In this document: in pieces, positions 27,725 through 34,586 of the stretch | How positions within the stretch are numbered: the first letter of the stretch is position 1 | Layout of the letters: every line of letters begins with the position of its first letter | NCBI GenBank assembly: GCA_902770245.1 | Contig: CACXSS010000008.1 | Location: 1 to 39,627 of the forward strand | DNA length: 39,627 nucleotides | Source of the DNA: an uncultured Planctomycetota bacterium | GTDB lineage: Bacteria > Planctomycetota > Planctomycetia > Pirellulales > Thermoguttaceae | Reading direction: 5' to 3' | Notes under the pieces: model-generated | Told to the model about the DNA's origin: nothing | The model's input: only the letters and a program-made list of their open reading frames with translations | Database searches by the model: none | Translations under genes and position numbers: made by a program

Positions 27725-28554
27725 ATGAGTAAAACAAAAACGTTAGATGAATTCGTCGAACAGTTTCGCGTCAAGCCGGGAAAGAACGTCAATTTGAAAA
27801 AGGATTTCGACCCCGGATTTCACGGCGATTATTTCGATAAAAACTCCGCCGCCGACGCGCTCCAGGAAGGGATCGTTCACTTGGCTGAGTGGCAGGAAAA
27901 GCTCTATGCGGAAGGAAAGCGGAGTCTGCTGATTATCTTTCAGGCGATGGACGCCGCCGGGAAGGACTCGACGATTAAACACGTCATGTCTGGGCTCAAC
28001 CCGCAGGGCTGTCAGGTTACCAGCTTCAAATCGCCCTCGGCGCAGGAACTGTCGTACGGATACCTGTGGCGATGCGCCAAAGCCGTCCCGCCCAAAGGAT
28101 TTATCGGGATTTTCAACCGCTCGCACTATGAAGAGGTGCTCATCTACAAGGTGAAGGAGCTGTGGAAGACCCAGGCACATGCGGACCGGCTCAGCGAGAA
28201 GAAGGAGCGGGAATATCCTTTCAACCCCAAACTGGACGAGAGCAGAAAAAACGGTTTCTGGAACGTCTGAAAAACGAGGAGAAAAACTGGAAGTTCTCAA
28301 CGTCCGATCTCAAAGAGCGCGCCTGCTGGGACAAATATCAAGACGCCTTTAACGACATGCTCAGCGCGACCAGTACCGCCGCGGCGCCGTGGTACGTTGT
28401 TCCCGCCGATAAAAAATGGTTTACCCGTCTGGCGGTCGCAGCTACGATTTATCTGACCCTGGAAGACCTCAACCCGCAGTTCCCAGCCGTTTCAGAAATT
28501 CAAAAAGCCGCGTTCGCCGACGCGCGAAAGGCGCTGGAATCCGAAAAAGACTAA
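27725..28554 (+). pseudogene. ppk2: Broken polyphosphate kinase 2
   Basis: PPK2 uses polyphosphate to phosphorylate nucleotides. The first frame (27725-28270) reads normally through Walker A (D76-AAGKDST), IKHVMSGLNPQG and FNRSHYEEVLIYKV. After KELW the usual block (roughly W..RY..IN.FE..L..NGT...KFFLHIS) is missing, replaced by about 30 residues of unrelated charged sequence. The frame then shifts: the conserved C-terminal part resumes as EQKKRFLERL, NWKFS, WDKYQDAFNDM, APWYVVPADKKWFTRL in another frame and ends at 28554. The deletion removes roughly 35 conserved residues, so this is not just one sequencing error. A gene of this kind is about 290-310 codons; here 276. It is probably non-functional. 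Confidence 0.8.
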
Positions 28555-28616
28555 CGCGGAAAACGACAGCGACAAGATAAACAGACGAGAATCATACAGA
28601 AAACCATAACGCATAA

Positions 28617-28642
28617 CCTCAGACGGTTTCAGCCGTCTGAGG
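28617..28642. terminator. Perfect 10-bp hairpin after ppk2
   Basis: CCTCAGACGG (28617-28626), loop TTTCAG, CCGTCTGAGG (28633-28642). It is a strong stem, but only CCTTTTG follows on the plus strand about eight bases later, so termination is plausible rather than certain. Confidence 0.5.
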
Positions 28643-28685
28643 AATCGCCTTTTGAATTATTTGATAGCCAAAAGGTTTTATAAAA

Positions 28686-28919
28686 ATGGAAAGAACATTA
28701 TGGACTATCGTTATTCTCGTTTTATTTTTTATCTTCTCATGTCTTATATTTTCCCGAACGCGTCCATTTCTTAAGAAATATCTTCCTCAATGGTTTGCTG
28801 CAATTCTTTCAATTATAATAAGCATTGTACTGGGCTATTTCATGTCGATGGTTATTTTAATATTTATTTTACTCATTGGCATGCTTATTGGAATAATACC
28901 TCTTGGCGTTCTACTGTAG
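28686..28919 (+). CDS. Small membrane protein, first of a tandem pair
   Basis: 77 residues, almost entirely two hydrophobic helices (about 5-25 and 38-72) joined by a short basic loop, SRTRPFLKKYLPQW. It aligns with the next gene's product: RxxPFxKK, then QW, then AxILSIxIS. Composition is AT-rich (TTA, ATA, ATT codons), unlike the surrounding genes. There is no Shine-Dalgarno before ATG 28686. No family is recognised. The similarity to its neighbour is the best evidence that it is a real gene. Confidence 0.7.
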   Translation: MERTLWTIVILVLFFIFSCLIFSRTRPFLKKYLPQWFAAILSIIISIVLGYFMSMVILIFILLIGMLIGIIPLGVLL

Positions 28920-28961
28920 AACGCTTGTCGAAATCCCTATTGTATTAACAGGAGAACGATA

Positions 28962-29216
28962 ATGAAAGATTATATTGTAATTCTAATCATGTTGTTGGTC
29001 TTGACAGTGCAATCTTTCATTGCGTATTATTTATTTCGGCGAATACATCCCTTTTTTAAAAAATCGTACACTCAATGGAGCGCCAGAATATTATCTATTA
29101 TGATAAGCGTTGCTGCAGTCTTTCTGTTATCAGTTGCAATAATTTTTCTGGTTTTTCTCATTTGTATATTAACAGGCGCGATAACCCTGGACGAACAATC
29201 CTGGCGTTTCAATTAA
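28962..29216 (+). CDS. Small membrane protein, second of a tandem pair
   Basis: 84 residues with the same plan as the preceding gene: an N-terminal helix, a basic loop RRIHPFFKKSYTQW, then ARILSIMIS and a second hydrophobic region ending in a short polar tail. A Shine-Dalgarno AGGAGA lies 8-10 bases upstream of ATG 28962. The two genes are probably a duplication that has diverged. The pair lies between the broken ppk2 and the caspase-FGE gene, in AT-rich DNA that may have been acquired. The function is unknown. Confidence 0.75.
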   Translation: MKDYIVILIMLLVLTVQSFIAYYLFRRIHPFFKKSYTQWSARILSIMISVAAVFLLSVAIIFLVFLICILTGAITLDEQSWRFN

Positions 29217-29299
29217 ACAATCCTTTTACATTTTAATCATTTAACCAGCAGGGACAGCTAGCGGTATTTGTCGATTTCTTTTTTTGTTATTCTTTTTGT

Positions 29300-29365
29300 C
29301 CGTGAGTTTCACCCACGGCTAGAAACATTGAACTGCTACGCAGTTCTAGCGGAACGCTATCGCGT
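29300..29365. repeat. Second copy of the double-hairpin element
   Basis: Aligns with 20418-20483. Hairpin 1 is CCGTGAGT-TTC-ACCCACGG (one mismatch in the stem here). Hairpin 2 is GAACTGC-TAC-GCAGTTC, where the other copy has GAACCGC-TAAA-GCGGTTC, so one base pair changed from C-G to T-A on both sides. The conserved tail TAGnGGAACGC follows in both. Confidence 0.8.
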
Positions 29366-29500
29366 CTGCCATTAAATCTTGCCCCCCCAATTTGAACGCA
29401 CCCATTGCTAATCCCCCTTTTCCCCCTCTTGTATTAACCTTCTGTTTGTGATAAAATCAATATATAATGGTATATTATAACTTATATAGGAGATTGCCAA

Positions 29501-31012
29501 ATGCGTCGTTATATTACTTTATTGTTTTTCGTTTTAGTTGCCTGTTTAGCTCAAACGTCCCAGGCGCGCAAGGTCGCGCTGCTGGTCGGGGTGGATAGTT
29601 ACGTAAGCGTCCCGAGTCTCAAATGCTGCGTTAACGACATGAAAGCTCTTAAAGAAGCGTTGATGAAAATCGGCTTTGAAGAGGACGATATTCGAATCCT
29701 TGTAACCGGCGCCAGCGATTCCAAAGATCTGCCGACGAAAAGAAATATCGAAAAGACGATTTCCCAAATTCTGACGAACGCTCAGCCAACGGATATGGTT
29801 CTTCTGGCTTTCTCAGGACACGGGGCGCAGGACGGCAAAAGCGTTTACTTCTGCCCGCTGGAGGTAGAATTGGAAGATCTGGATGGAACGTACGTTTCGA
29901 TTAACAAGGTTATGGACATTCTCGCCAACAAATGCAGCGCCAAGTTCAAATGGATGGTTGTAGACGCGTGCCGGAGCGACCCAACTCAGGGACCTAAGGG
30001 TATCGGCGGGAAAGGATTGCAGGTTATTCAGACTCCGCCGGCTGGCATCGCTCTTTTCCAGAGCTGCGCCGAAGGGGAACAGAGCTGGGAAGACTACGAC
30101 AGTGGAAAGGGCTTCTTCACGAAAAACTTTGCCGCCGAGGCGCAAAAGGCAATGGACGAAGAAAACTACAAGCTGGCGATTCAAAAATACGACGAAGCAA
30201 TTGCTCTATGTCCAAGATTTGAACACTGGAAACGGGAACGAAAATTAGCGCAAAGATTACTGCATCCAACGCCGCCGACTGTAACTCCGGCTCCAAATAC
30301 TCCAGCTCCTGCACCGGTACGGACGTCAACAGAACCCAACGCGGGCGACCGCAAAGTAGAAACGATTAACGGCGTGGAATTCGCGTTCCGCTGGTGTCCG
30401 GCAGGAACGTTCACGATGGGGTCGCCAACGTCAGAAGAAGACCACAGTAGCGACAAAACGCAGCATAAAGTAACGCTGACCAAAGGCTTCTGGATGATGG
30501 AAACGGAGGTAACGCAAAAGCAGTGGAAAGCGGTTATGGGAGACAATCCGACAAGATATGACATTGGCGGCAATCGCCCAGTAACTCACGTTTCTTGGAA
30601 TGACTGTCAGGAATTTTGCCGAAAAACGGGATTGCAGCTTCCCACGGAAGCGCAGTGGGAGTACGCTTGCCGGGCAGGCAGTACAGGAGCGTATGCCGGG
30701 AATCTTGACGATATGGCGTGGTATGAAAATAATAGCGGTAGTAGAACGCATTCCGTTGGAACGAAGAAGCCCAACGCCTGGGGGTTGTACGACATGCACG
30801 GGAACGTTTATGAGTGGTGCCAGGATTGGTTTGGAAAGTATCCCAGCGGGAGTGTAACGGATCCGACGGGACCTTCTAGTGGCTCGGACCGCGTCGGCCG
30901 CGGCGGCAGCTGGGACGACGACGCCGGGGGCTGCCGGTCGGCGTACCGCAGCTACGGCGAGCCGGGCTACCGGTACTACTACTTGGGGTTCCGTGTCCTC
31001 AGAGGTCAATAA
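29501..31012 (+). CDS. Secreted caspase-like protease fused to an FGE/C-type-lectin-fold domain; likely DGR target
   Basis: 503 residues. Signal peptide 1-22 (MRRYITLLFFVLVACLAQTSQA). A peptidase C14 (caspase/metacaspase) domain spans about 23-210, with VALLVGVDSY, the catalytic His as H107 in AFSGHGA and the catalytic Cys as C157 in VVDACRSDP. A short TPR-like helix pair (EENYKLAIQKYDEAIALCP) follows directly, cutting short the usual caspase C-terminus. A Pro/Thr/Ala linker is at about 255-285. An FGE-sulfatase-type domain covers about 289-503: MGSP, ETEVTQKQW, PTEAQWEYACRAG, GLYDMHGNVYEW, RGGSW, GFRVLRGQ. The Cys pair of true formylglycine-generating enzymes is not seen, so it is a binding fold. 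AGGAG is 9 bases before ATG. The last 40 codons look like a retroelement variable region. Confidence 0.92.
   Translation: MRRYITLLFFVLVACLAQTSQARKVALLVGVDSYVSVPSLKCCVNDMKALKEALMKIGFEEDDIRILVTGASDSKDLPTKRNIEKTISQILTNAQPTDMVLLAFSGHGAQDGKSVYFCPLEVELEDLDGTYVSINKVMDILANKCSAKFKWMVVDACRSDPTQGPKGIGGKGLQVIQTPPAGIALFQSCAEGEQSWEDYDSGKGFFTKNFAAEAQKAMDEENYKLAIQKYDEAIALCPRFEHWKRERKLAQRLLHPTPPTVTPAPNTPAPAPVRTSTEPNAGDRKVETINGVEFAFRWCPAGTFTMGSPTSEEDHSSDKTQHKVTLTKGFWMMETEVTQKQWKAVMGDNPTRYDIGGNRPVTHVSWNDCQEFCRKTGLQLPTEAQWEYACRAGSTGAYAGNLDDMAWYENNSGSRTHSVGTKKPNAWGLYDMHGNVYEWCQDWFGKYPSGSVTDPTGPSSGSDRVGRGGSWDDDAGGCRSAYRSYGEPGYRYYYLGFRVLRGQ
30887..31009 (+). other. Candidate DGR variable region (VR) in the FGE-fold domain
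   Basis: Residues D463-Q503. Codons ending in C dominate: GAC, GGC, TGC, GCC, TAC, AGC. They fall at the surface-loop positions D472-D474, A475, G477, C478, Y482, S484-G486, G489, Y490 and Y492-Y494. All are reachable from AAC by changing only the first two bases, as DGR adenine mutagenesis does. The invariant framework (RGGSW, RSA-R, GFRV) is retained. The upstream part of the gene uses mixed third bases, so composition jumps sharply at the segment edge. No template copy, Avd or reverse transcriptase is in the window. Confidence 0.7.
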
Positions 31013-31372
31013 CCCTAACGAAAAAATTCGCATGAGCGTCACGACCGCAGCCCGCAAGCCCGTAGGCGTCAGCCCGGGCGCAGCGATGGCAAGGTCAGAC
31101 GCGAATCGAATTTTTTCGAAAAAATTGAAAGTGTGACATTTCGGGGAGTGCGGCGGCTTGCCTCCGCCTTGTCCAATGCCTTGCTGTTTCTCCAGAGACG
31201 CAGGCAAGGCGGGCGATACGCCCGCGAACCGGGTTCAACCGTGTGCTTGAGTGGTACAAGCGACCAACGGGAGCGGGTTTAATACGTTTCGCGCGGCAGC
31301 GCGGACTGGGAGCGGCGCCTCGCCGCCCCCCCTCTTGACTTTTCTTCTCTGTGGCGCTATGTTTAAAGGGTT
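31013..31372. other. Intergenic region with inverted repeats downstream of the VR
   Basis: No gene seen in 360 bases. CGAAAAAATTCG (31019-31030) pairs perfectly with CGAATTTTTTCG (31107-31118), and GCGTC/GACGC pairs inside that. AATTTTTTCGAAAAAATT (31109-31126) is a perfect 18-bp palindrome. Further right the DNA is very GC-rich with hairpins: GCCTTGC/GCAAGGC (about 31180-31209), GCGGGCG-ATA-CGCCCGC (about 31210-31226) and GCGGCG-CCT-CGCCGC (about 31313-31327). 31142-31155 repeats the string seen at 110-123. Confidence 0.65.
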
Positions 31373-32551
31373 ATGAAAAGAAAAATTGTATTTCTGTCGG
31401 TACTGTTATCGACGTCGCTGGCAAGCTGTTTGCTGGCGCAGACGTCAACGCATTTGACGGGTCAGATGTTCCAGACGCAGCTGACGGCTCCCATTGCCGG
31501 GACGACGTATAACGAAGCGGTTTCCGGGACGTCGCTGGCGCGGTTTGCTCAGGTGAACTCGCTGGGGTTCTATCTTGACCGCCGCTGCCCATCGGACAAG
31601 ATGTTTTCTCTCGATGCGAATAACATTTGCGTTCGCGAATTCTTTGACAAGGCGGCTGATCAGCTTGGCTGGGGCGTTTCGTATCCTAACGGGCTGGTTT
31701 ACGTTGGACCGAAAGAGTATACTGCGATTTTACGGACGCTGTTTGTTCTCAAGGGCGACGACGCTCGCAAGCTGCCGTCTGACGCGGCGAAAATCTGGGC
31801 GAGACATCAAAATCTTCAATGGGAAGAGGGAACGAATCCCAAAGAACTTTTGGAATCGTTGGCTGACGAGGCGGGGGTTCAGATTTACGGTCTGGATAAA
31901 ATCCCGCACGATATTTGGGGCGCCGGCTGGACGCCGTCGCTGTCGCTGGCAAATCGGGTTCAGTTTATCGTTGGTCAGTTTGGATATACTTTTAAATTTG
32001 ATTCAACCGGTTTGAAAATTGCGCTGATTCCGATTAAAATAGAGAATATTGCGACGGTGCGTTCTTTGCCGGACGGCGGTCAGGCGCAGCAGCGAATCGA
32101 ATCATGGAAGACGGAACTGCCCCGATGTCAGTTTGTCGCCAAAAATGGAAAGGTTTACGTTCGCGGACTGGTTGAAGACCTGGAACGGATTCTTCCCAAC
32201 GGGACGGTTAAGCCGGTTTACGTCGCCCAAACTCAAAGACCAGCGCAGCCCGGAACGAATTATCGCGTCGTATCGAAACAGCCGGCTCCGACCGCCGATT
32301 TGGATAAACAGCGTCTGACCCTGCCAAAGGTCTCCGTTCCCCCGATAATTTTGGCGCAAAAGATTGCTGAACGCCTTGGATTACAGGTGGAAGTCAACGA
32401 GGAACAGCTAAGAGCCGCCGGAATGGCTCTGGAAAAGGTCATTGAATTTGAGATACAAGACGCAACCGTCGACCAGTTTTTTGACGCCCTGAGTCAAAAA
32501 GCCGGCTGTAAAATGACGCGTCAGGGAAACAAGATTATTATAACGCCTTAA
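31373..32551 (+). CDS. Exported protein of unknown function with STN-like C-terminal domain
   Basis: 392 residues. Signal peptide MKRKIVFLSVLLSTSLASCLLA; the SCLLAQ region could also be read as a weak lipobox. Several alpha/beta units recall secretin-type short domains: SLGFYLDRRCPSD with VREFFDKAADQLGWGVSYPNG, LLESLADEAGVQIYG, and ILAQKIAERLGLQVEVNEEQ with TVDQFFDALSQKAGCKM. The last resembles the STN domain of TonB receptors and secretins. There is no membrane barrel. Possibly a periplasmic component working with the DUF58 protein downstream, but only position supports that. The stop TAA is directly followed by a heptameric repeat. Confidence 0.8.
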   Translation: MKRKIVFLSVLLSTSLASCLLAQTSTHLTGQMFQTQLTAPIAGTTYNEAVSGTSLARFAQVNSLGFYLDRRCPSDKMFSLDANNICVREFFDKAADQLGWGVSYPNGLVYVGPKEYTAILRTLFVLKGDDARKLPSDAAKIWARHQNLQWEEGTNPKELLESLADEAGVQIYGLDKIPHDIWGAGWTPSLSLANRVQFIVGQFGYTFKFDSTGLKIALIPIKIENIATVRSLPDGGQAQQRIESWKTELPRCQFVAKNGKVYVRGLVEDLERILPNGTVKPVYVAQTQRPAQPGTNYRVVSKQPAPTADLDKQRLTLPKVSVPPIILAQKIAERLGLQVEVNEEQLRAAGMALEKVIEFEIQDATVDQFFDALSQKAGCKMTRQGNKIIITP

Positions 32552-32647
32552 TAGGGAATGGGGAATAGGGAATGGGGAATAGTTATTCGCCTAAAGGCGA
32601 ATTTAAAAACTACTCCCTACTCCCTATTCCCTACTCCCCAAATCAAC
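32552..32647. repeat. Heptameric GGGAATA mosaic with core hairpin
   Basis: GGGAATG, GGGAATA, GGGAATG, GGGAATA on the left; core hairpin ATTCGCC-TAAA-GGCGAAT (32585-32602); CTACTCC, CTACTCC, CTATTCC, CTACTCC on the right. It runs from the stop of the upstream gene to the start of the DUF58 gene and happens to be open in the latter's frame, which creates a false N-terminal extension. Confidence 0.9.
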
Positions 32648-33556
32648 ATGCCAAACTCCTATTTTTCTCCCGAAACGATAAGCCGAATCGCTCGATTGCA
32701 GGTTCGCGCTCGATATGTGGTGGAAGGGTTCCTTTCCGGTCAGCACAGAAGCCCCTTTTTCGGTTCTTCGGTCGACTTCAAACAGCACCGTCAGTACGTG
32801 CCGGGCGACGACCTGAGAAACCTCGACTGGAAGGTGTTGGCAAAGCAGGACAAATTCTATATCAAGCAATACGAAGCGCAAACGAACCTCAACGCCGCTT
32901 TAATTGTCGACTCGTCCAACAGCATGAACTATCAGGGCGCGAAGTCCGCAATGAACAAGTACGACTACGCCTGCACTGCCGCCGTCAGTCTGGGGCATTT
33001 GCTTCTCCGTCAGTCAGACGCTGTTGGCTGCGCCCGATTCAACGCGGATATCGATTCGCTCATTCCGCAGCATTCCCAGGGCAATCAGCTCGATACGATC
33101 TGCGCCATGCTGGAAGAAGGTCAGCCGATCAAACGCGGCAAGGCGGCGATGTCAGAGCAAGATTCCCAGTTCTGGCCCAAGCCGGTTTTCTCTCGATTGG
33201 CTCAGACGTACTCCCGAAAAGGGATGTTCTTTATCTTTTCAGACCTGTTCGTCAATCGCGACGACCTGTTCGAGGGAATTAAAGCCCTTCGCGCCCGCGG
33301 CAGCGACGTGGTTATATTCCATATTTTAGACGACGACGAGATGGACTTCGAGTTCTCCGGCCCCACTCGATTTGAAGGGCTGGAAATGCCGCAGACGCTG
33401 CGCTGCAATCCGCGAGCGCTCCGCGACGGGTATATAGAAGCGCTCAATGATTATCTCAAAGAAGTTGCCAAAGGCTGCGCCGCGAATCAGGTTCAGTACA
33501 ATTTGGTAAAGACGTCCACTCCGCTGGACGCGGTCCTGGCAAAGGCGTTACAATAA
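32648..33556 (+). CDS. DUF58-family protein
   Basis: 302 residues from ATG 32648 (MPNSYFSPETISRIARLQ); the longer frame from 32558 translates repeat DNA. The family hallmark is seen as GQHRSPFFGSSVDFKQHRQYVPGDDLRNLDWKVLAKQD split over residues about 30-70, followed by a von Willebrand A-like segment with VDSSNSMNY (about 87-95), a degenerate MIDAS DxSxS. DUF58 proteins usually stand beside a MoxR-type AAA ATPase and BatA/B-like vWA proteins. None is in the window, so its partners are elsewhere. There is no signal peptide or membrane helix. The stop is followed by another repeat. Confidence 0.9.
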   Translation: MPNSYFSPETISRIARLQVRARYVVEGFLSGQHRSPFFGSSVDFKQHRQYVPGDDLRNLDWKVLAKQDKFYIKQYEAQTNLNAALIVDSSNSMNYQGAKSAMNKYDYACTAAVSLGHLLLRQSDAVGCARFNADIDSLIPQHSQGNQLDTICAMLEEGQPIKRGKAAMSEQDSQFWPKPVFSRLAQTYSRKGMFFIFSDLFVNRDDLFEGIKALRARGSDVVIFHILDDDEMDFEFSGPTRFEGLEMPQTLRCNPRALRDGYIEALNDYLKEVAKGCAANQVQYNLVKTSTPLDAVLAKALQ

Positions 33557-33645
33557 TTCGGAATTTGGAATGCGGAATGCGGAATTGACGCAACGCGCCT
33601 CAACAATTCCTCACTCCTCACTCCTAATTCCTAACTCAAAACCGC
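33557..33645. repeat. Heptameric mosaic between convergent genes
   Basis: GGAATTT, GGAATGC, GGAATGC, GGAATTG on the left; ATTCCTC, ACTCCTC, ACTCCTA, ATTCCTA on the right; a GACGCAACGCGCC core. It fills the space between the DUF58 gene (plus) and the SDR gene (minus). Confidence 0.85.
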
Positions 33646-33660
33646 TTGAGATTTACCCAA

Positions 33661-34452
33661 TCATAATCTAATTACCGACATTCCGCCGTCGACCATGATA
33701 ACTTGTCCGGGGCTGTAGGCGATGTCGCCGCGGAGCAGCATTGCCGCCGCTTTGCCGACGTCTTCCGGTTCTCCCCAGCGGGGTTGAAGCGTTAGACCTT
33801 CAGCGATGAGTTTGTCATATTTCGCGGTAACGACAGCTGTCATGTCGGAATGAATGATACCCGGGCGAATTTCGTAAACGCCAATTCCCTCCGGAGCGAC
33901 GCGCGCCGCCCAAAGCTGGGTTGCCATGCTTACGCCGGCTTTGGAAATGCAGTATTCTCCCCGGCTGATAGACGCAACTGTCGCGCTGATTGACGAGACG
34001 TTAATCACTGCAGCGGGGAAATCCGGATCCGTTTTCTTCTCTTCCAGCATCCATTTCAGAACAGCTTGCGTGAGGAAAAACGGCCCTTGCAGATTGATTT
34101 TCATGAGCCATTCGTAATTCTCTTCCGTCATTTCCAAAACGTCGGCTCGAACTCTCGCTCCAACGCCGGCGTTGTTGACCAGAGCGTTGATTTTGCCGAA
34201 ATCGCGGCGGACGTTTTCCAGCAGCGCAGCGCGAGCGGAGATGTCCGAAACGTTACACGTATAGTATTCCAGACGAATCTCTTTGCCCGCCTGTTTAGCG
34301 GAGTCGAGAATCTGATTTAACGCGTCCTGACAATCGGCTTTCTGCCGCGTTCCGCAGCAAACGACGTCCCAACCTTCCTTTGCCAGCTGTTTGGAAATCC
34401 CCAAACCAATACCGCGCGCTCCGCCCGTTACGAGGGCAACTTTGTTCGACAT
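33661..34452 (-). CDS. Short-chain dehydrogenase/reductase (3-oxoacyl-ACP reductase-like)
   Basis: 263 residues of classical SDR: TGGARGIG at 9-16 for NAD(P), NNAG at 93-96, and the catalytic triad S153 or S154, Y167 and K171 (GEYCISKAG). The IRPGIIHSDMT segment follows, and the C-terminal GQVIMVDGG motif is present. FabG-like by overall pattern, but no fatty-acid genes are adjacent and this family includes many unrelated dehydrogenases, so the substrate stays open. Start ATG 34452 with a weak AAAGGGA upstream. A long inverted repeat separates it from the gene upstream on the same strand. Confidence 0.9.
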   Translation of the reverse strand: MSNKVALVTGGARGIGLGISKQLAKEGWDVVCCGTRQKADCQDALNQILDSAKQAGKEIRLEYYTCNVSDISARAALLENVRRDFGKINALVNNAGVGARVRADVLEMTEENYEWLMKINLQGPFFLTQAVLKWMLEEKKTDPDFPAAVINVSSISATVASISRGEYCISKAGVSMATQLWAARVAPEGIGVYEIRPGIIHSDMTAVVTAKYDKLIAEGLTLQPRWGEPEDVGKAAAMLLRGDIAYSPGQVIMVDGGMSVIRL

Positions 34453-34503
34453 AATATTTCCCTTTTCTGAAAAAAGATTTTTTGAACAATAATTTAAACA
34501 ACC

Positions 34504-34560
34504 AGAGGTTAGCGGATTGTCGCCCGGAAAAATTCCTGAGTTGATAAACCGCTAACCTCT
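34504..34560 (-). terminator. 12-bp inverted repeat between two minus-strand genes
   Basis: AGAGGTTAGCGG (34504-34515) and CCGCTAACCTCT (34549-34560) are perfectly complementary, with a 33-base loop. On the minus strand GGTTGTTT follows, a weak U-run. It lies 27 bases after the stop of the upstream secreted protein gene and is probably its terminator. Confidence 0.5.
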
Positions 34561-34586
34561 TTGAAGCGTTCGCTAAATGAAAAACG

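Noticed and set aside
30431-31207. 258-codon minus-strand frame over the FGE domain and the region after it
   Set aside because: Mostly antisense to the FGE domain; the Ala/Val-rich content comes from the GC-rich variable region.
31013-31372. Template repeat (TR) or Avd gene of a DGR next to the VR
   Set aside because: No AAC-rich near-copy of the variable region and no reading frame of suitable size; the rest of the DGR must be elsewhere if it exists.
32558-32647. N-terminal extension of the DUF58 frame
   Set aside because: Translates heptameric repeat DNA; the family starts at ATG 32648.
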